Positions 49,632 through 60,775 of a stretch of 64,000 nucleotides of DNA are shown in pieces. The DNA lies in contig QFXI01000018.1 of the NCBI GenBank assembly GCA_003402315.1, positions 62,001-126,000 of the forward strand. The letters run 5' to 3'. Position 1 is the stretch's first letter. Each line of letters begins with the position of its first letter. The DNA is from Candidatus Nitrotoga sp. LAW (lineage in GTDB: Bacteria > Pseudomonadota > Gammaproteobacteria > Burkholderiales > Gallionellaceae). The position numbers and the translations under genes are program-made. A model generated the notes under the pieces. The model saw nothing but the letters and a program-made list of their open reading frames with translations, was not told the origin of the DNA and searched no databases.

Positions 49632-50516
49632 TCATAGCCAATAGTCATTGATGTACTTCTCGCCCTTATCGCAGAAGAATGTGACGACATGTTCGATCTT
49701 GTGCCGTTCGCGTAATTTCCGTGCAGCAATCATGTGTGCGCCGGATGATGGCCCGACGAAGAGGCCATGTTTCTGCGCCAGTCGGCGCATCTCCTGCACA
49801 GCCTCTGCTGACTCGACCGTGATGACTTCATCCAGCAGCGCACGGTGGCGTTCAATAATGCCGGGTACAAACCCGTCGGCGATTCCTTCAATCAGGTGTT
49901 TGCCGATCTCGCCACAGAGTATCGTGCATGACTCACTGGGTTCAAGCGCGACAACCTTGCACGTCGGGTTAACTGCCTTGAACGCTTGGCCTACACCAAT
50001 AATTGTGCCGCCGGTACCAACGCCACCGACAACTGCATCAGGGAGCACACCCGCAGGAAGTTGCGCCAGAATTTCTGGCCCTAACCACTCACGGTTCTCG
50101 TCCACATTCCATTCATTATCGAATTGTTGCGGGGCAAAATAACCGGGCAGACTGCCTAGCTTTCTAACTTCGGCCAGCGCATCAGTGACATGAAAATCAC
50201 CGATAATGCGTACTTCGGCACCATAGGCACGCGAGATCGCGGTGCGTTCACGGCTCAACCCATTGGGCATTAACACCAACATTTTGTAGCCTTTGACAGC
50301 GGCCACCATACTCATCGCGTTACCAGTATTGCCGCTGCTCGCTTCCACGATCGTATCGCCCGGTTTTAGCAGCCCCTCACTTTCGGCACGCTCTATCATA
50401 TATTTTGCGATGCGCGCCTTGATGGATCCAGACGGGTTAAGATATTCCAGTTTGATCCAGATACCGTCAATCTGAATTAGTGGTGTTGAGCCGATAGCAT
50501 CCAGAATAGTTTGCAT
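49632..50516 (-). CDS. cysteine synthase (O-acetylserine or O-phosphoserine sulfhydrylase)
   Basis: 294 aa. PLP lysine in GSIKARIAKYMIE (residue about 33), the substrate loop ASSGNTGNAMS, and the phosphate-binding GVGTGGTIIGVG are present. This is a short form (family usually 300-330 aa) with an ordinary active site. It incorporates sulfide into cysteine. Whether it is CysK or CysM cannot be told from the sequence alone. A 250-base gap to the kinase pseudogene shows nothing else. Confidence 0.88.
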   Translation of the reverse strand: MQTILDAIGSTPLIQIDGIWIKLEYLNPSGSIKARIAKYMIERAESEGLLKPGDTIVEASSGNTGNAMSMVAAVKGYKMLVLMPNGLSRERTAISRAYGAEVRIIGDFHVTDALAEVRKLGSLPGYFAPQQFDNEWNVDENREWLGPEILAQLPAGVLPDAVVGGVGTGGTIIGVGQAFKAVNPTCKVVALEPSESCTILCGEIGKHLIEGIADGFVPGIIERHRALLDEVITVESAEAVQEMRRLAQKHGLFVGPSSGAHMIAARKLRERHKIEHVVTFFCDKGEKYINDYWL

Positions 50517-50732
50517 AATTGGATTAATTCAAAAGGTTGGAAATATTAAAGGTGTAGTTGAAACAAATTAAAAGATTTTAGCGACATATCTAGCTTGGCT
50601 AAAACAAGTGCTTCATAATCTGACCGCCTAAATGCGATTTTTTTAACGTTAAGCAATAAAGGCAAGAACTACGACAAGAATTTATAAAGTGAAAAATAAA
50701 AAAGCTTGTGTATTAGCCGGTTAAGTTATTTT

Positions 50733-50825
<93 letters not shown>

Positions 50826-50877
50826 GAAGGTCGCGCAGGATAAACTAGAAAGGGCTTTGTCGCAATCTAAAATAGTT

Positions 50878-51642
50878 TCAGAAATTATTTTTTAAGGTGC
50901 GTAGGGCAGTAAAGATATTGATTTCATCAGCCTCTTTAATTTGTGCCATGCGTAATGTGTTGGCGATAACGCCCGGCTCGGCGCAACGTAGAAAAGGGTT
51001 AGTGGCTTTTTCCAGGGCAATAGTCGAGGGTAACGTTGGGCACCCGGCAGCGCGTAACGCCTGTACGTCTGCCCGACGTTGTTTGAGGCGAGCATTGTCG
51101 GGGTCGCAGACTAGTGCAAAGCGGATATTGGCCTCAGTATATTCATGTCCGCAATACACTTTTGTTTCATCGGGTAAGTTTGCCAGCCGTTGTAGGGAAT
51201 GGAATAGTTGCGTGGCTGTTCCTTCAAATAATCTGCCACAGCCACAACCGAACAGGGTGTCGCCGCAAAATACGCCGCCGGCGCCCAGATAGGCGATATG
51301 CCCGTGGGTATGGCCAGGGATATCAATAACACTCAGTTTTATGTTTAATTCCGGGATTTCAATTATATCTCCGTCGCCGAGCATATGACTTACGCAGGGA
51401 ATATTCTCAAGCTGTGGGCCGTACACGGGCACGTTGTATAATTCAACAAGTTTGCAGACGCCACCGACGTGATCGTTGTGATGGTGCGTACATAGAATGG
51501 CGGCGAGTTTAAGCTTATGAAAATTGAGATAAGCCAGCACCGGCGCGGCATCACCCGGGTCGACCACTACCACATGTTTATAATCATGCAGCATCCAGAT
51601 GTAGTTATCCTTGAATGCAGGGATGGGAATAATATTTAACAT
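50878..51642 (-). CDS. gloB: hydroxyacylglutathione hydrolase (glyoxalase II)
   Basis: 254 aa. Metallo-beta-lactamase fold with T-H53-x-H55-x-D57-H58 (CTHHHNDHVGG) and further ligands in IPGHTHGH, GDTLFGCGCGR and CGHEYT. It hydrolyses lactoylglutathione. It is divergent from the methyltransferase gene, an arrangement conserved with rnhA and dnaQ in betaproteobacteria. Confidence 0.95.
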   Translation of the reverse strand: MLNIIPIPAFKDNYIWMLHDYKHVVVVDPGDAAPVLAYLNFHKLKLAAILCTHHHNDHVGGVCKLVELYNVPVYGPQLENIPCVSHMLGDGDIIEIPELNIKLSVIDIPGHTHGHIAYLGAGGVFCGDTLFGCGCGRLFEGTATQLFHSLQRLANLPDETKVYCGHEYTEANIRFALVCDPDNARLKQRRADVQALRAAGCPTLPSTIALEKATNPFLRCAEPGVIANTLRMAQIKEADEINIFTALRTLKNNF

Positions 51643-51690
51643 GGGAATGTCCGTTTTTTATTTGGTTATACTCGAGTGAAAGAGTATTGC

Positions 51691-52431
51691 ATGTCAACCG
51701 CAAATACGCTAAATGATTGGTTTGCTACGCCCCCGGGGAAATACTTGCTGGAGTGCGAACAGGCATTGTTTGATCACAGTGTGACTGATATTTTTGGCTT
51801 CAATGCCCTGCAACTTGGGTTGGCCGAACATGATTTTCTGCGTGCCAGCCGCATGCCGCTACGCGCCATAGTGGGGAACGAGACCGAGGCGCAAGTACGG
51901 CTGGATATGGATGAGTTGCCATTCGGGTGCAGTAGTTTAGATTTGGTGCTTCTGCCGCATGTACTGGAATTCAATGCCCACCCTCATCAGATTTTGCGTG
52001 AGGTTGAACGTGTGTTAAGGCCGGAGGGAAATGTCATTATCAGCGGCTTCAATCCGCGTAGCCTGTGGGGAGCTCGGCGCATGTTGGGTCCGCGGACGAA
52101 TTTCCCGTGGCGTGGCGATTTTATTGCTTTATCGCGTTTGAAGGATTGGCTGGCATTGCTGGGATTTGAAGTAATAACGGGGCGTTTTGCCTGTTATGCA
52201 CCTCCGTTTGCGAATCCAAATTGGCTTAACCGCTTTAATTTTATGGAGCCAGCGGGTGATCGCTGGTGGGCAGTGTGGGGCGGGGTGTATTTTTTGCAGG
52301 CGATTAAGCATGTGCCGGGAATGAATCTGATCAAACCAAAATGGAACGAGCGACTGGTTGGCAAGCTGATACCGGCAACACCTAAGCTAAATAGGGAAAT
52401 ATCGCAGTGTACAAAAACGGAATCTGAATGA
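51691..52431 (+). CDS. class I SAM-dependent methyltransferase
   Basis: 246 aa from ATG 51691. The methyltransferase_11-type domain is recognised by [19 protein letters not shown] and [20 protein letters not shown]; the usual glycine-rich motif I is weak ([11 protein letters not shown] region). It overlaps rnhA by four bases. The gene is conserved between gloB and rnhA in many betaproteobacteria, but its substrate is not known. Confidence 0.85.
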   Translation: MSTANTLNDWFATPPGKYLLECEQALFDHSVTDIFGFNALQLGLAEHDFLRASRMPLRAIVGNETEAQVRLDMDELPFGCSSLDLVLLPHVLEFNAHPHQILREVERVLRPEGNVIISGFNPRSLWGARRMLGPRTNFPWRGDFIALSRLKDWLALLGFEVITGRFACYAPPFANPNWLNRFNFMEPAGDRWWAVWGGVYFLQAIKHVPGMNLIKPKWNERLVGKLIPATPKLNREISQCTKTESE

Positions 52432-52898
52432 GTGAACTTGTGGCAGTAGAAGATGTAGTAGACATTTATACTGACGGAGCTTGCAAGGGAAACCCTGGCG
52501 TGGGTGGCTGGGGCGCGCTATTACAAGTTATGGGCAAAGAGCGCGAGCTATGCGGTGGCGAGGCGCATACCACCAACAATCGCATGGAGCTGTTGGCCGC
52601 GATCCGTGCGCTGGAGGCATTGAAACGACCGTGCCGGGTGATCCTGCATACCGATTCAAAATATGTGCAGCAAGGTATTAGTGTCTGGGTGCATAACTGG
52701 AAGCAGCGTGGCTGGAAGACTGCCGACAAGAAGCCGGTGAAAAACGAGGACTTGTGGCGCACGCTGGACGAACTAGCGAACAAGCATCATGTTGAGTGGG
52801 TGTGGATAAAAGGACATGCCGGGCATGATGGAAACGAGCGTGCCGATGAATTGGCCAATCGCGGTATTGAGCAACTATTGAATGAAGGCATGAAATGA
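52428..52898 (+). CDS. rnhA: ribonuclease HI
   Basis: 156 aa. Active-site carboxylates D16 ([12 protein letters not shown]), E54 (NRMELLA), D76 (HTDSKYV) and D140 (GNERADELA) are all present. It cleaves RNA in RNA:DNA hybrids. It overlaps both neighbours by four bases, so translation is coupled to the methyltransferase and dnaQ genes. Confidence 0.97.
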   Translation: MSELVAVEDVVDIYTDGACKGNPGVGGWGALLQVMGKERELCGGEAHTTNNRMELLAAIRALEALKRPCRVILHTDSKYVQQGISVWVHNWKQRGWKTADKKPVKNEDLWRTLDELANKHHVEWVWIKGHAGHDGNERADELANRGIEQLLNEGMK

Positions 52899-53608
52899 GA
52901 CAAATCGTGTTGGATACCGAAACCACTGGCCTGGACCCCGGGAAAGGGCATCGCATCATTGAACTGGCGGCTATCGAGTTATGCAACCGCAAAGTTTCTG
53001 ATCGACGTTTTCACCGCTATCTTAATCCGGAACGCGAGATTGATGCGGGAGCAGCCGAAGTACATGGCCTGACACTGGAGCGTCTGCAGGACGAACCGAA
53101 ATTTGCTGAAATTGCACCCGCGCTGCTCGAGTTTATCCGCGGTGCGGAACTCATAATCCATAATGCGCCGTTCGATGTCGGATTTCTCAATAAAGAGCTG
53201 GAACTGACCGGACTGCCTGCATTGAATAACTATTGTGCGAGCGTCATTGACACACTGAAGTTGGCCAAGGAGTTGCATCCCGGCAAGAAAAATAATCTGA
53301 ACGCTTTGTGTGACCGTTACCAGATAGATAATTCTCACCGTACCTTGCATGGCGCGTTATTGGATACCGAGCTGTTGGCGGAGGTTTATCTGTCCATGAC
53401 GCGGGGACAGAAAAGTTTGCTGGATGATGGTAGCAATGAACAGGAAGAAGAGCCGACCATGGTTTTTGCAGACTTGTCGCGTTTGAAACTGCGTGTGCTG
53501 CCTGCTAACGACGATGAGTTGGCGCAGCACGCGCAGCAGTTGGCCGATATCGATAAAGCCAGCAAGGGTACATGTATGTGGAAACAATTAGAGCTTTTGG
53601 AAGTGTAG
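52895..53608 (+). CDS. dnaQ: DNA polymerase III epsilon subunit
   Basis: 237 aa. DEDDh exonuclease: D7 and E9 (LDTETTG), D in HNAPFDVGF, and H/D in [13 protein letters not shown]. It provides 3'-5' proofreading in the replicase. The C-terminal tail after 190 interacts with the alpha subunit in the family. Confidence 0.95.
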   Translation: MRQIVLDTETTGLDPGKGHRIIELAAIELCNRKVSDRRFHRYLNPEREIDAGAAEVHGLTLERLQDEPKFAEIAPALLEFIRGAELIIHNAPFDVGFLNKELELTGLPALNNYCASVIDTLKLAKELHPGKKNNLNALCDRYQIDNSHRTLHGALLDTELLAEVYLSMTRGQKSLLDDGSNEQEEEPTMVFADLSRLKLRVLPANDDELAQHAQQLADIDKASKGTCMWKQLELLEV

Positions 53609-53683
53609 CCGTGAACCATAATCCGCCTATTAAAAACATGGCTAAGCTGACAGGCTATTAAAAGTGGCTATTTGTCTGTTGCG

Positions 53684-54934
53684 ATGAGTGTCAATGTGGA
53701 TGTGTTGATCATCGGTGCCGGCGCGGCTGGCATGATGTGTGCTATTGAGGCTGCACGTCGGGGGCGCTCTGTGCAGTTGCTTGATCATTCTAAAAAATTG
53801 GCGGAGAAAATCCGCATTTCTGGTGGTGGCCGTTGCAACTTCACCAATTTATACGCCAAATCGGAAAATTACTTATCTAACAATCCGCATTTCTGTCACT
53901 CCGCATTGGCGCGCTACACCCCCCAACATTTCATCACATGGCTTAACCAGCAAGGTATCGGCTATCACGAAAAAAAACTTGGGCAACTGTTTTGTGACGA
54001 AGGATCGGCAGCCATTATTGCGATGCTGAAAAACGAATGCGATGCAGCGGGAGTACGTTGGCTTATGCCTTGCGAAGTGCATAAGGTTGAGCGCCTCAAT
54101 CCTCCTTTTCCGCAAGCAGGAGAGAGGCCAGATGTAAGAGGTAATACACATCCATCAGCCGCACGATTTAGTTGCAATACCAGTCATGGCATATTTCGCG
54201 CGCAGTCTTTGGTGATTGCAAGCGGTGGTTTGTCTATTCCCAAGATTGGCGCAACACCATTTGGTTACCAACTCGCGCAGCAATTTGACATTCCCGTGAC
54301 CAAACTTAAACCGGGGTTAGTGCCATTAAGTTTTCATCCAGATGATTGGGCACCTTATGTTGACCTTGCCGGAATTTCTGTGGATGCGGTAGTAAGTTAT
54401 GGGAAACAAATTTTTCGCGAAAACCTCCTTTTTACCCATCGCGGCCTCAGTGGCCCCGCTATCTTGCAAATCTCCTCTTATTGGAAACCGGGCCAGCCGC
54501 TGCACATTAATTTGCTGCCAAATCATGACGCTCTGAAATTGTTCGCGCAGCAGCGGGATAGTCGCATGTCGCTAAACAATTTTTTTGCGCAATATTTGCC
54601 CAAGCGATTCATTGAAACATGGTGTACCCAATTAGCCGGAACTAATATTTCCGGCAATAAACCAATTAACCAATATTCGGATAAAGAGATCACTGCACTT
54701 GCCGCTAAATTGCATAACTGGCAGATTACGCCTAGTGGCACATTGGGCTATGCCAAGGCAGAAGTTACTTGTGGGGGTGTTGACACCCATGCCTTATCGT
54801 CTAAAACCATGGAAGCCAATGAAGTGAATGGCCTGTACTTTATCGGTGAGGTGGTTGATGTAACAGGTCAACTGGGCGGCTACAACTTTCAGTGGGCATG
54901 GTCATCTGGCTATGCCGCTGGGCAATACTGTTGA
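53684..54934 (+). CDS. flavoprotein of the HI0933/YhiN family
   Basis: 416 aa from ATG 53684 (a TTG at 53672 is also open). FAD-binding GAGAAGMMCAIEAARRG at the N-terminus, then SGGGRCNFTN and VIASGGLSIPKIGATPFGY, and the C-terminal GEVVDVTGQLGGYNFQWAW. It is a BaiN-type NAD(P)/FAD-dependent oxidoreductase. Its natural substrate is not established. Confidence 0.9.
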   Translation: MSVNVDVLIIGAGAAGMMCAIEAARRGRSVQLLDHSKKLAEKIRISGGGRCNFTNLYAKSENYLSNNPHFCHSALARYTPQHFITWLNQQGIGYHEKKLGQLFCDEGSAAIIAMLKNECDAAGVRWLMPCEVHKVERLNPPFPQAGERPDVRGNTHPSAARFSCNTSHGIFRAQSLVIASGGLSIPKIGATPFGYQLAQQFDIPVTKLKPGLVPLSFHPDDWAPYVDLAGISVDAVVSYGKQIFRENLLFTHRGLSGPAILQISSYWKPGQPLHINLLPNHDALKLFAQQRDSRMSLNNFFAQYLPKRFIETWCTQLAGTNISGNKPINQYSDKEITALAAKLHNWQITPSGTLGYAKAEVTCGGVDTHALSSKTMEANEVNGLYFIGEVVDVTGQLGGYNFQWAWSSGYAAGQYC

Positions 54935-55029
54935 AACTTTCTAATTATCTAAAATAATTTAAATTACAATTTTTTCAGTTTGTTAGATTAAATTTCCGAT
55001 ACAAAATATTTTATGGCAAGGAGAACCAA

Positions 55030-55746
55030 GTGTTTCATAAAATAAATATATCTACGGCACTAACAATAGCTGGCTTATTATTTTCTGGCTCAGTTATTGC
55101 CGCAAAAGATATAAATGATTTTCAAACATGGGGCACTGCAACGGCGGTTGGTAGCCTGGAGAATGTCAATCCGGCATTAAAGAATTTCAAATATTGGGCA
55201 GAATTCCAAGGGCGTTTTGGCGATGATACGTCACGCTTTTCTCAGGCTATCATTCGTCCAGGGATAGGATATGCAATTAACAACACTACAAGTGTCTGGA
55301 TGGGGTATGCATTGGTTCCCACTGCAGAACCATTTTCCAAAACGACATTCAACGAGCGGCGATTCTGGCAACAATTATTGTGGAGCGATAAGTTTGCATT
55401 TGGATCAGTCAGCAGTCGAAGTCGCTTGGAAGAACGTTTAGCGCCTCGTTTGGGTGATGATACCGCCATGCGCTTTCGGCAAATGTTTAAAATATCTGTA
55501 CCACTGACTGCTGCTCCCGCTTACAGTGTAGTGGCTAGCAATGAATACTTTCTAAACCTCAACAATAACGATTGGGGACCTCGTAGAGGTTTCGATCAAA
55601 ATAGAGCATTCATAGGGTTGGGCTATAATTTTAATAAAGAAATAAAATCTGAAATAGGCTATATGAATCAGTATATTAACCGGCCACTGACTTCAGTAAA
55701 CCGGAACGGTCATATTTTATCGATTAATTTTTATTTCAATTATTAA
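55030..55746 (+). CDS. exported DUF2490 family protein
   Basis: 238 aa from GTG 55030, set by AAGGAG upstream. Signal peptide 1-25 (ALTIAGLLFSGSVIAA). The rest is rich in alternating strands ending in F-Y-F-N-Y, as in an outer-membrane barrel. The block FNERRFWQQLLWSDKFAFG and SRSRLEERL fits DUF2490. Function unknown. Confidence 0.85.
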   Translation: MFHKINISTALTIAGLLFSGSVIAAKDINDFQTWGTATAVGSLENVNPALKNFKYWAEFQGRFGDDTSRFSQAIIRPGIGYAINNTTSVWMGYALVPTAEPFSKTTFNERRFWQQLLWSDKFAFGSVSSRSRLEERLAPRLGDDTAMRFRQMFKISVPLTAAPAYSVVASNEYFLNLNNNDWGPRRGFDQNRAFIGLGYNFNKEIKSEIGYMNQYINRPLTSVNRNGHILSINFYFNY

Positions 55747-55802
55747 CTTCGGTAGTTTTAAGCACCCTATACAAAAAGTACAGCTAAATGCTACTTAAAG
55801 TC

Positions 55803-55833
55803 AAAAATATTCCGCATAGCGTGAGATATTTTT
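55803..55833. terminator. weak AT-rich terminator between convergent genes
   Basis: AAAAATAT and ATATTTTT enclose 15 bases, between the DUF2490 gene (plus) and the PMM/PGM gene (minus). Confidence 0.35.
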
Positions 55834-55850
55834 AACCCAAGAAACTCGCA

Positions 55851-57227
55851 TCAGAATGGTAATTGTAGTTCTGGATTGGCATTCAGCAGCACACGGCGAA
55901 AATCTTGCTTAATTCTGGTTAGCGCCTCCTCATTATCTGCTTCAAAGCGCAATACAACCACTGGCGTTGTATTGCTAGATCGTATTAAGCCAAAACCGTC
56001 GGCATATTCCACGCGCAGGCCATCTATGGTGATAATGTCCTTTGCATCGGTAAATTTGGCATCCTTCTGCAGTTGTGTGATCAGTGCGTAATTTTCTCCT
56101 TCCTTTAGCTTAATTTGCAGTTCCGGTGTATTAATTGAATTGGGTAGGCCATTCAGCAAGCTATTGGCATCTGACTGTTTGCTCAAGTATTCGAGCAAAC
56201 GGGCACCTGCGTACAGGCCGTCATCGAAGCCATACCATCGTTCCTTGAAGAACACATGGCCACTCATTTCGCCTGCCAGCAATGCGCCACATTCCTTCAT
56301 TTTTGCCTTGATGAAGGAATGGCCGGTTTTCCAGAGTGTAGGTTTACCACCATGTTGTGTGATCCAGCCAAACAGCTTGCGCGTGGATTTAACGTCGAAG
56401 ATAATTTCTGCACCAGGATTGCGTGCCAGTACATCGGCGGCGAACAGCATTAACTGCCTGTCCGGAAAAATAATATTGCCATTTTTAGTGACGACGCCCA
56501 AGCGGTCGCCGTCACCGTCGAAGGCTAAGCCCAGTTCGCTATCATTGCTGGAGAGTGCATGAATCAAATCATGCAAATTTTCCGGTTGTGAAGGATCAGG
56601 ATGATGGTTAGGGAAGTTGCCATCCACTTCGCAAAACAGTTCCGTAACAGTACAGCCCAACTGGCGATATAAAGTGGCGGCAAAATCCCCAGCCACGCCA
56701 TTGCCGCAATCGACCGTGATCTTCATAGGCCGTGCCAATTTGATGTCAGAAACGATGCGGGCAACATATACGGGGCCTATATCATATTGCGAATAAGCGC
56801 CCGCACCATGGCTGAGATTATTTTGCTCGATACGTGTCCGTAAAGCTTGTATGGTGTCACCGGAGAGCGTCTCGCCGCCCAGTACCATTTTTAGTCCATT
56901 GTAGTCGGGGGGATTGTGGCTACCGGTGATCATAACCGCAGAATGCGTGTCCAGGTGATAAGCCGCAAAATACACCATGGGCGTGGCGACACGCCCAACA
57001 TCAATGACGTTGATGCCGCTCTTCTGAATGCCACGTGCCAAAGCGGCGGCAAATTCCACACCAGACAGGCGCCCGTCGCGACCAATTGCGATCGTGTGCT
57101 GACCGCGTGCTTTGGCTTCTGAGCCGATAGCATGGCCAATAATCTCGATAATTTCCTGGGTCAGTGATTTACCGACAATGCCGCGAATATCGTAGGCCTT
57201 GAAAATTTCTTTAGGTAAGTTTTGCAT
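55851..57227 (-). CDS. phosphomannomutase/phosphoglucomutase
   Basis: 458 aa. Active-site serine in MITGSHNPPDYNG, metal loop DGDGDRLG, sugar-binding GEMSGHVFF and phosphate-binding RSSNTTPVVVLR near the end. It interconverts hexose 1- and 6-phosphates and feeds LPS and exopolysaccharide precursors. It corresponds to AlgC/ManB-type enzymes; which sugar is preferred cannot be told. Confidence 0.95.
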   Translation of the reverse strand: MQNLPKEIFKAYDIRGIVGKSLTQEIIEIIGHAIGSEAKARGQHTIAIGRDGRLSGVEFAAALARGIQKSGINVIDVGRVATPMVYFAAYHLDTHSAVMITGSHNPPDYNGLKMVLGGETLSGDTIQALRTRIEQNNLSHGAGAYSQYDIGPVYVARIVSDIKLARPMKITVDCGNGVAGDFAATLYRQLGCTVTELFCEVDGNFPNHHPDPSQPENLHDLIHALSSNDSELGLAFDGDGDRLGVVTKNGNIIFPDRQLMLFAADVLARNPGAEIIFDVKSTRKLFGWITQHGGKPTLWKTGHSFIKAKMKECGALLAGEMSGHVFFKERWYGFDDGLYAGARLLEYLSKQSDANSLLNGLPNSINTPELQIKLKEGENYALITQLQKDAKFTDAKDIITIDGLRVEYADGFGLIRSSNTTPVVVLRFEADNEEALTRIKQDFRRVLLNANPELQLPF

Positions 57228-57359
57228 GGCTTTACTCCATGGATTAGATAGAAATGTGGCATGACTCTATCAAGGGTCACGGAACAGCGTGAGAGAAAAT
57301 GCTTGATCCTGATGTGATCAACTTAAAGCGCGCCATGATTTTGCGCCTAGCGGGAATTT

Positions 57360-57560
57360 TTAATGATGTCCTTTAGGTAACTCACCCTTGAACTTGTATA
57401 AGGTACCGCAATAGGGGCAGCGCGCTTCACCGACCTTCTCGACTGGGATGGCCACTCGGGGGTGTGCATTCCATAGGCTCGTATTAGGCATGGGACAATA
57501 AAGCGGCAAATCTGTGGCAGTCACTTCGATATAGCGTAGCTTGGCATGTTCGGTTTGCAT
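57360..57560 (-). CDS. small zinc-finger protein (zf-CHCC)
   Basis: 66 aa from ATG 57560 behind AAGGGAG. C, H and the pair C-P-Y-C (LPLYCPMPNTSLWNAHPRV, EARCPYCGTLYKF) fit the CHCC zinc-finger family, related to the NDUFS6-like subunit of complex I. It overlaps no gene and follows ilvE by 10 bases, the usual neighbour in betaproteobacteria. Confidence 0.9.
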   Translation of the reverse strand: MQTEHAKLRYIEVTATDLPLYCPMPNTSLWNAHPRVAIPVEKVGEARCPYCGTLYKFKGELPKGHH

Positions 57561-57570
57561 ATAACTCCCT

Positions 57571-58491
57571 TTAAACGTGTGCCAACCAATCGGCATATTG
57601 CGGATTTTTTCCACTGACACAATCAAAAAACAGTGCTTGCAGGCGCGTTGTGATCGAACCGCGCGTACCATTGCCTATAATACGGTTATCTAGCTCACAG
57701 ATCGGCGTAACTTCGGCCGCAGTACCCGTAAAGAAAGCCTCGTCAGCACAATATACTTCATCGCGTGTGATGCGTTTTTCGATCAGTTCTATACCAAGAT
57801 CAGCCGCTAGTGTGATGATAGAATCACGCGTGATGCCTTCCAGGCAAGAAGTCAGGTCTGGGGTATACAGCTTGCCTTTTTTCACAATAAAGATATTCTC
57901 GCCCGCTCCTTCCGCCACATAACCATCCACGTCCAATAGCAGCGCCTCATCATAGCCATCGTGCGCTACTTCTTGATGGGCCAAAATGGAATTGGTGTAA
58001 GTACCGACTGATTTGGAACGGCACATATTAATGTTTACGTGGTGGCGGGTGAAACTGGAGGTTTTTACACGAATACCTTTTTCCATTCCCTCTACACCAA
58101 GATATGCGCCCCATGGCCAAGCCGCAACGGCGACGTGGGTACTAATAGCAGTGGCGGCGATACCCATAGCTTCTGAACCATAAAACACAATGGGCCGAAT
58201 ATAACAGGACTCCAGATTGTTGGCGCGTACTACTTCGCGTTGCGCCTCCATCAAAGTTTCTTTGTCGAAAGGCATCTTCATCTTGAAGATATAGGCTGAA
58301 TTGAACAGGCGGTCGGTATGATCCTTAAGGCGGAAAATTGCCGTACCTTGTGTAGTCTTGTATGCACGCACACCTTCAAACACTCCCATGCCGTAGTGCA
58401 GTGTGTGCGTCAATACGTGTGTTGTGGCATCTCGCCAAGGCACCAGTTTGCCGTCATACCAGATAAAACCGTCGCGGTCAGCCATGGACAT
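57571..58491 (-). CDS. ilvE: branched-chain amino acid aminotransferase
   Basis: 306 aa, fold type IV PLP enzyme. The PLP lysine follows MCRSKSVGTYTNSI, and EGAGENIF and CLEGITRDSI are conserved. It is the last step in synthesis of leucine, isoleucine and valine. Confidence 0.95.
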   Translation of the reverse strand: MSMADRDGFIWYDGKLVPWRDATTHVLTHTLHYGMGVFEGVRAYKTTQGTAIFRLKDHTDRLFNSAYIFKMKMPFDKETLMEAQREVVRANNLESCYIRPIVFYGSEAMGIAATAISTHVAVAAWPWGAYLGVEGMEKGIRVKTSSFTRHHVNINMCRSKSVGTYTNSILAHQEVAHDGYDEALLLDVDGYVAEGAGENIFIVKKGKLYTPDLTSCLEGITRDSIITLAADLGIELIEKRITRDEVYCADEAFFTGTAAEVTPICELDNRIIGNGTRGSITTRLQALFFDCVSGKNPQYADWLAHV

Positions 58492-58685
58492 GGTTGAATT
58501 TCCTTAAGAGTATTGCAAAAACCGCAATTCTAACGTTTTCCGTGTACTTTATGAAGCAATAGTATTTTTCAAAAATAAAATTCAAAAAACGAGATTTCCA
58601 GATGGTATTCTGAATTTGGCGAGCCTTTTGCCATGCGGTAAGCTTAAAAATGGCTATAAATTGCCCCAAATTGACCTAATGCATC

Positions 58686-59714
58686 CTAAGGCAGCAAAGG
58701 AATGTTGGTTAGCGCTGTCGTTTCGGGTAGATCGAACATAATGTTCATATTCTGTACCGCTTGACCGGCCGCACCTTTGACCAGATTGTCAATGACTGAC
58801 AATACAACCACAGTATTACCTTGTTGTGGCCGGTGTACCGCAATACGGCAACAATTCGCACCGCGTACAGTACGCGTTTCTGGATGGCTGCCGGCTGGCA
58901 TTACATCCACAAATGTCTCATTGGCATAACGCTGCTCATATAGCGCTTGTAGGTCTGTATCACATTGTATACGCGCATATAATGTGGCATGGATACCGCG
59001 TATCATTGGAGTGAGGTGTGGCACAAAGGTCAGACCAATTTTCTGTTTTGCCGCTCGTGCGAGTCCTTGACTAATTTCTGGTAAATGGCGGTGCCCAGAT
59101 ACACCATAAGCTTTAAAATTGTCCGCTACCTCAGAAAACATGATGCTAACCTCTGCCTTGCGCCCTGCGCCAGATACACCTGATTTCGCGTCGGCAATCA
59201 AGCTGTTGCAATCTACAATCCCTGCTTCCAATAACGGAAGAAAACCGAGCTGCACAGCCGTTGGATAGCAACCCGGGTTGGCCACTAGCCGTGCATGTTT
59301 TATCTGCTCGCGGTTGCTCTCTGGTAAACCATATATTGCTTCAGCAACCAGATCGGGGCAGGCGTGGCTCATACCATACCATTTTTCCCAAACCGCTACG
59401 TCTTGAATACGAAAGTCCGCCGCTAAATCTATTATCCGTACCCCTGCGCCAAGCAAAGCGCGGGCATGATGCATGGCAATGCCATTGGGTGTGGCAAAAA
59501 ACACCAGATCACATTGGTCTAGATGTGCTTCATCTTGGTGGGTAAAACATAAATCTACATGGCCACGCAAGCTGGGAAACATCTGGCTGACTGGCGTTCC
59601 TTGGTCGGCACGTGAGGTAATGGCGGACAACTCCACTTTCGGATGTTGTGCCAGCAGACGCAACAGCTCGACTCCCGTATAACCTGTTCCTCCGACGATG
59701 CCAACTTTGATCAC
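58686..59714 (-). CDS. argC: N-acetyl-gamma-glutamyl-phosphate reductase
   Basis: 342 aa. NAD(P) site [17 protein letters not shown], catalytic cysteine in [13 protein letters not shown], and [18 protein letters not shown]. Third step of arginine synthesis. It lies downstream of rpsI, as in other betaproteobacteria. Confidence 0.96.
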   Translation of the reverse strand: MIKVGIVGGTGYTGVELLRLLAQHPKVELSAITSRADQGTPVSQMFPSLRGHVDLCFTHQDEAHLDQCDLVFFATPNGIAMHHARALLGAGVRIIDLAADFRIQDVAVWEKWYGMSHACPDLVAEAIYGLPESNREQIKHARLVANPGCYPTAVQLGFLPLLEAGIVDCNSLIADAKSGVSGAGRKAEVSIMFSEVADNFKAYGVSGHRHLPEISQGLARAAKQKIGLTFVPHLTPMIRGIHATLYARIQCDTDLQALYEQRYANETFVDVMPAGSHPETRTVRGANCCRIAVHRPQQGNTVVVLSVIDNLVKGAAGQAVQNMNIMFDLPETTALTNIPLLP

Positions 59715-59898
59715 TTCTTTACCCCTATTTTTTGCGTTATCTATGGCAAATACATTGCAGCAGTTATTATTCTTGTGAAGGTGCTCGACAGTACCGTACC
59801 CGTTCCGCGCGCACTCAAAGTGTCAGGGCATTATTTTAGTTTGTGAAGCGCTCAATTGTTTGCCAACTATTTGTTTGGCGAAATAATACAACGAAAAT

Positions 59899-59925
59899 GA
59901 AAAACCGCCCAAAGGCGGTTTTTCC
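59899..59925 (-). terminator. intrinsic terminator after rpsI
   Basis: AAAAACCGCC-CAAA-GGCGGTTTTT, a strong hairpin with T tracts on either strand, about 20 bases after the rpsI stop. Confidence 0.9.
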
Positions 59926-59942
59926 AAACATTCCAAATACGC

Positions 59943-60335
59943 TTAACGCTTGGAGAATTGCTTGCGGCGGCGCGCCTTGCGTAAACCAACTTTTTTACGC
60001 TCAACTTCACGCGCATCACGGGTAACGAATCCAGCTTTACTCAACACTGGCTTGAAGCTTGCGTCAAAATCTATCAGAGCACGGGTGATACCATGGCGTA
60101 CCGCCCCAGCCTGGCCAGATTCACCACCGCCACACACGTTTATCATAATGTCGAATTTGTTAAGCATGTCGGTCAGCTCTAACGGCTGACGCACTATCAT
60201 GCGGCCAGTTTCCCTCGAAAAAAATATATCGAGTGGCTTATCGTTGACCACGATATCGCCTTTGCCTGGTTTAATGAATACACGTGCTATCGCGCTCTTG
60301 CGGCGACCGGTACCATAGTTGTAAGTCACACTCAT
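59943..60335 (-). CDS. rpsI: 30S ribosomal protein S9
   Basis: 130 aa. Starts [20 protein letters not shown] and ends with the basic tail [17 protein letters not shown], which reaches the P-site tRNA. Two bases follow rplM. Confidence 0.97.
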   Translation of the reverse strand: MSVTYNYGTGRRKSAIARVFIKPGKGDIVVNDKPLDIFFSRETGRMIVRQPLELTDMLNKFDIMINVCGGGESGQAGAVRHGITRALIDFDASFKPVLSKAGFVTRDAREVERKKVGLRKARRRKQFSKR

Positions 60336-60337
60336 GA

Positions 60338-60775
60338 TTAAGCTTTCAATAGATCAATAGGTTTAGGTTGCTGCGCCGTATGTGGATGATCAGCACCCCC
60401 ATAAATCTTAAGCTTACGCAACATAGCATAGCCTAATGGGCCTTTTGGCAGCATACCTTTAACTGCTTTTTGCAGTACGCGGTCTGGGTGACGTTCCTGT
60501 AGCTTGATAAAATTAGTCGTATATATCCCGCCAGGATAGCCAGTGTGACGGTGATAGACTTTGTCTTCTGCTTTATTACCGGTAACACGCAGTTTCTCAG
60601 CGTTAACCACGACGATAAAGTCACCCGTATCTACGTGCGGTGTATATATTGCCTTATGCTTGCCGCGAAGGCGGGCTGCAATTTGGCTAGCTAAACGACC
60701 TAAAATTTTGTCGGCAGCATCTACCAAATACCAGTCATGCTGGACTTCATGGGGCTTAGCTGAAAATGTTTTCAT
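60338..60775 (-). CDS. rplM: 50S ribosomal protein L13
   Basis: 145 aa. [20 protein letters not shown], then [13 protein letters not shown], and [16 protein letters not shown] at the end. First of the rplM-rpsI operon. Confidence 0.97.
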   Translation of the reverse strand: MKTFSAKPHEVQHDWYLVDAADKILGRLASQIAARLRGKHKAIYTPHVDTGDFIVVVNAEKLRVTGNKAEDKVYHRHTGYPGGIYTTNFIKLQERHPDRVLQKAVKGMLPKGPLGYAMLRKLKIYGGADHPHTAQQPKPIDLLKA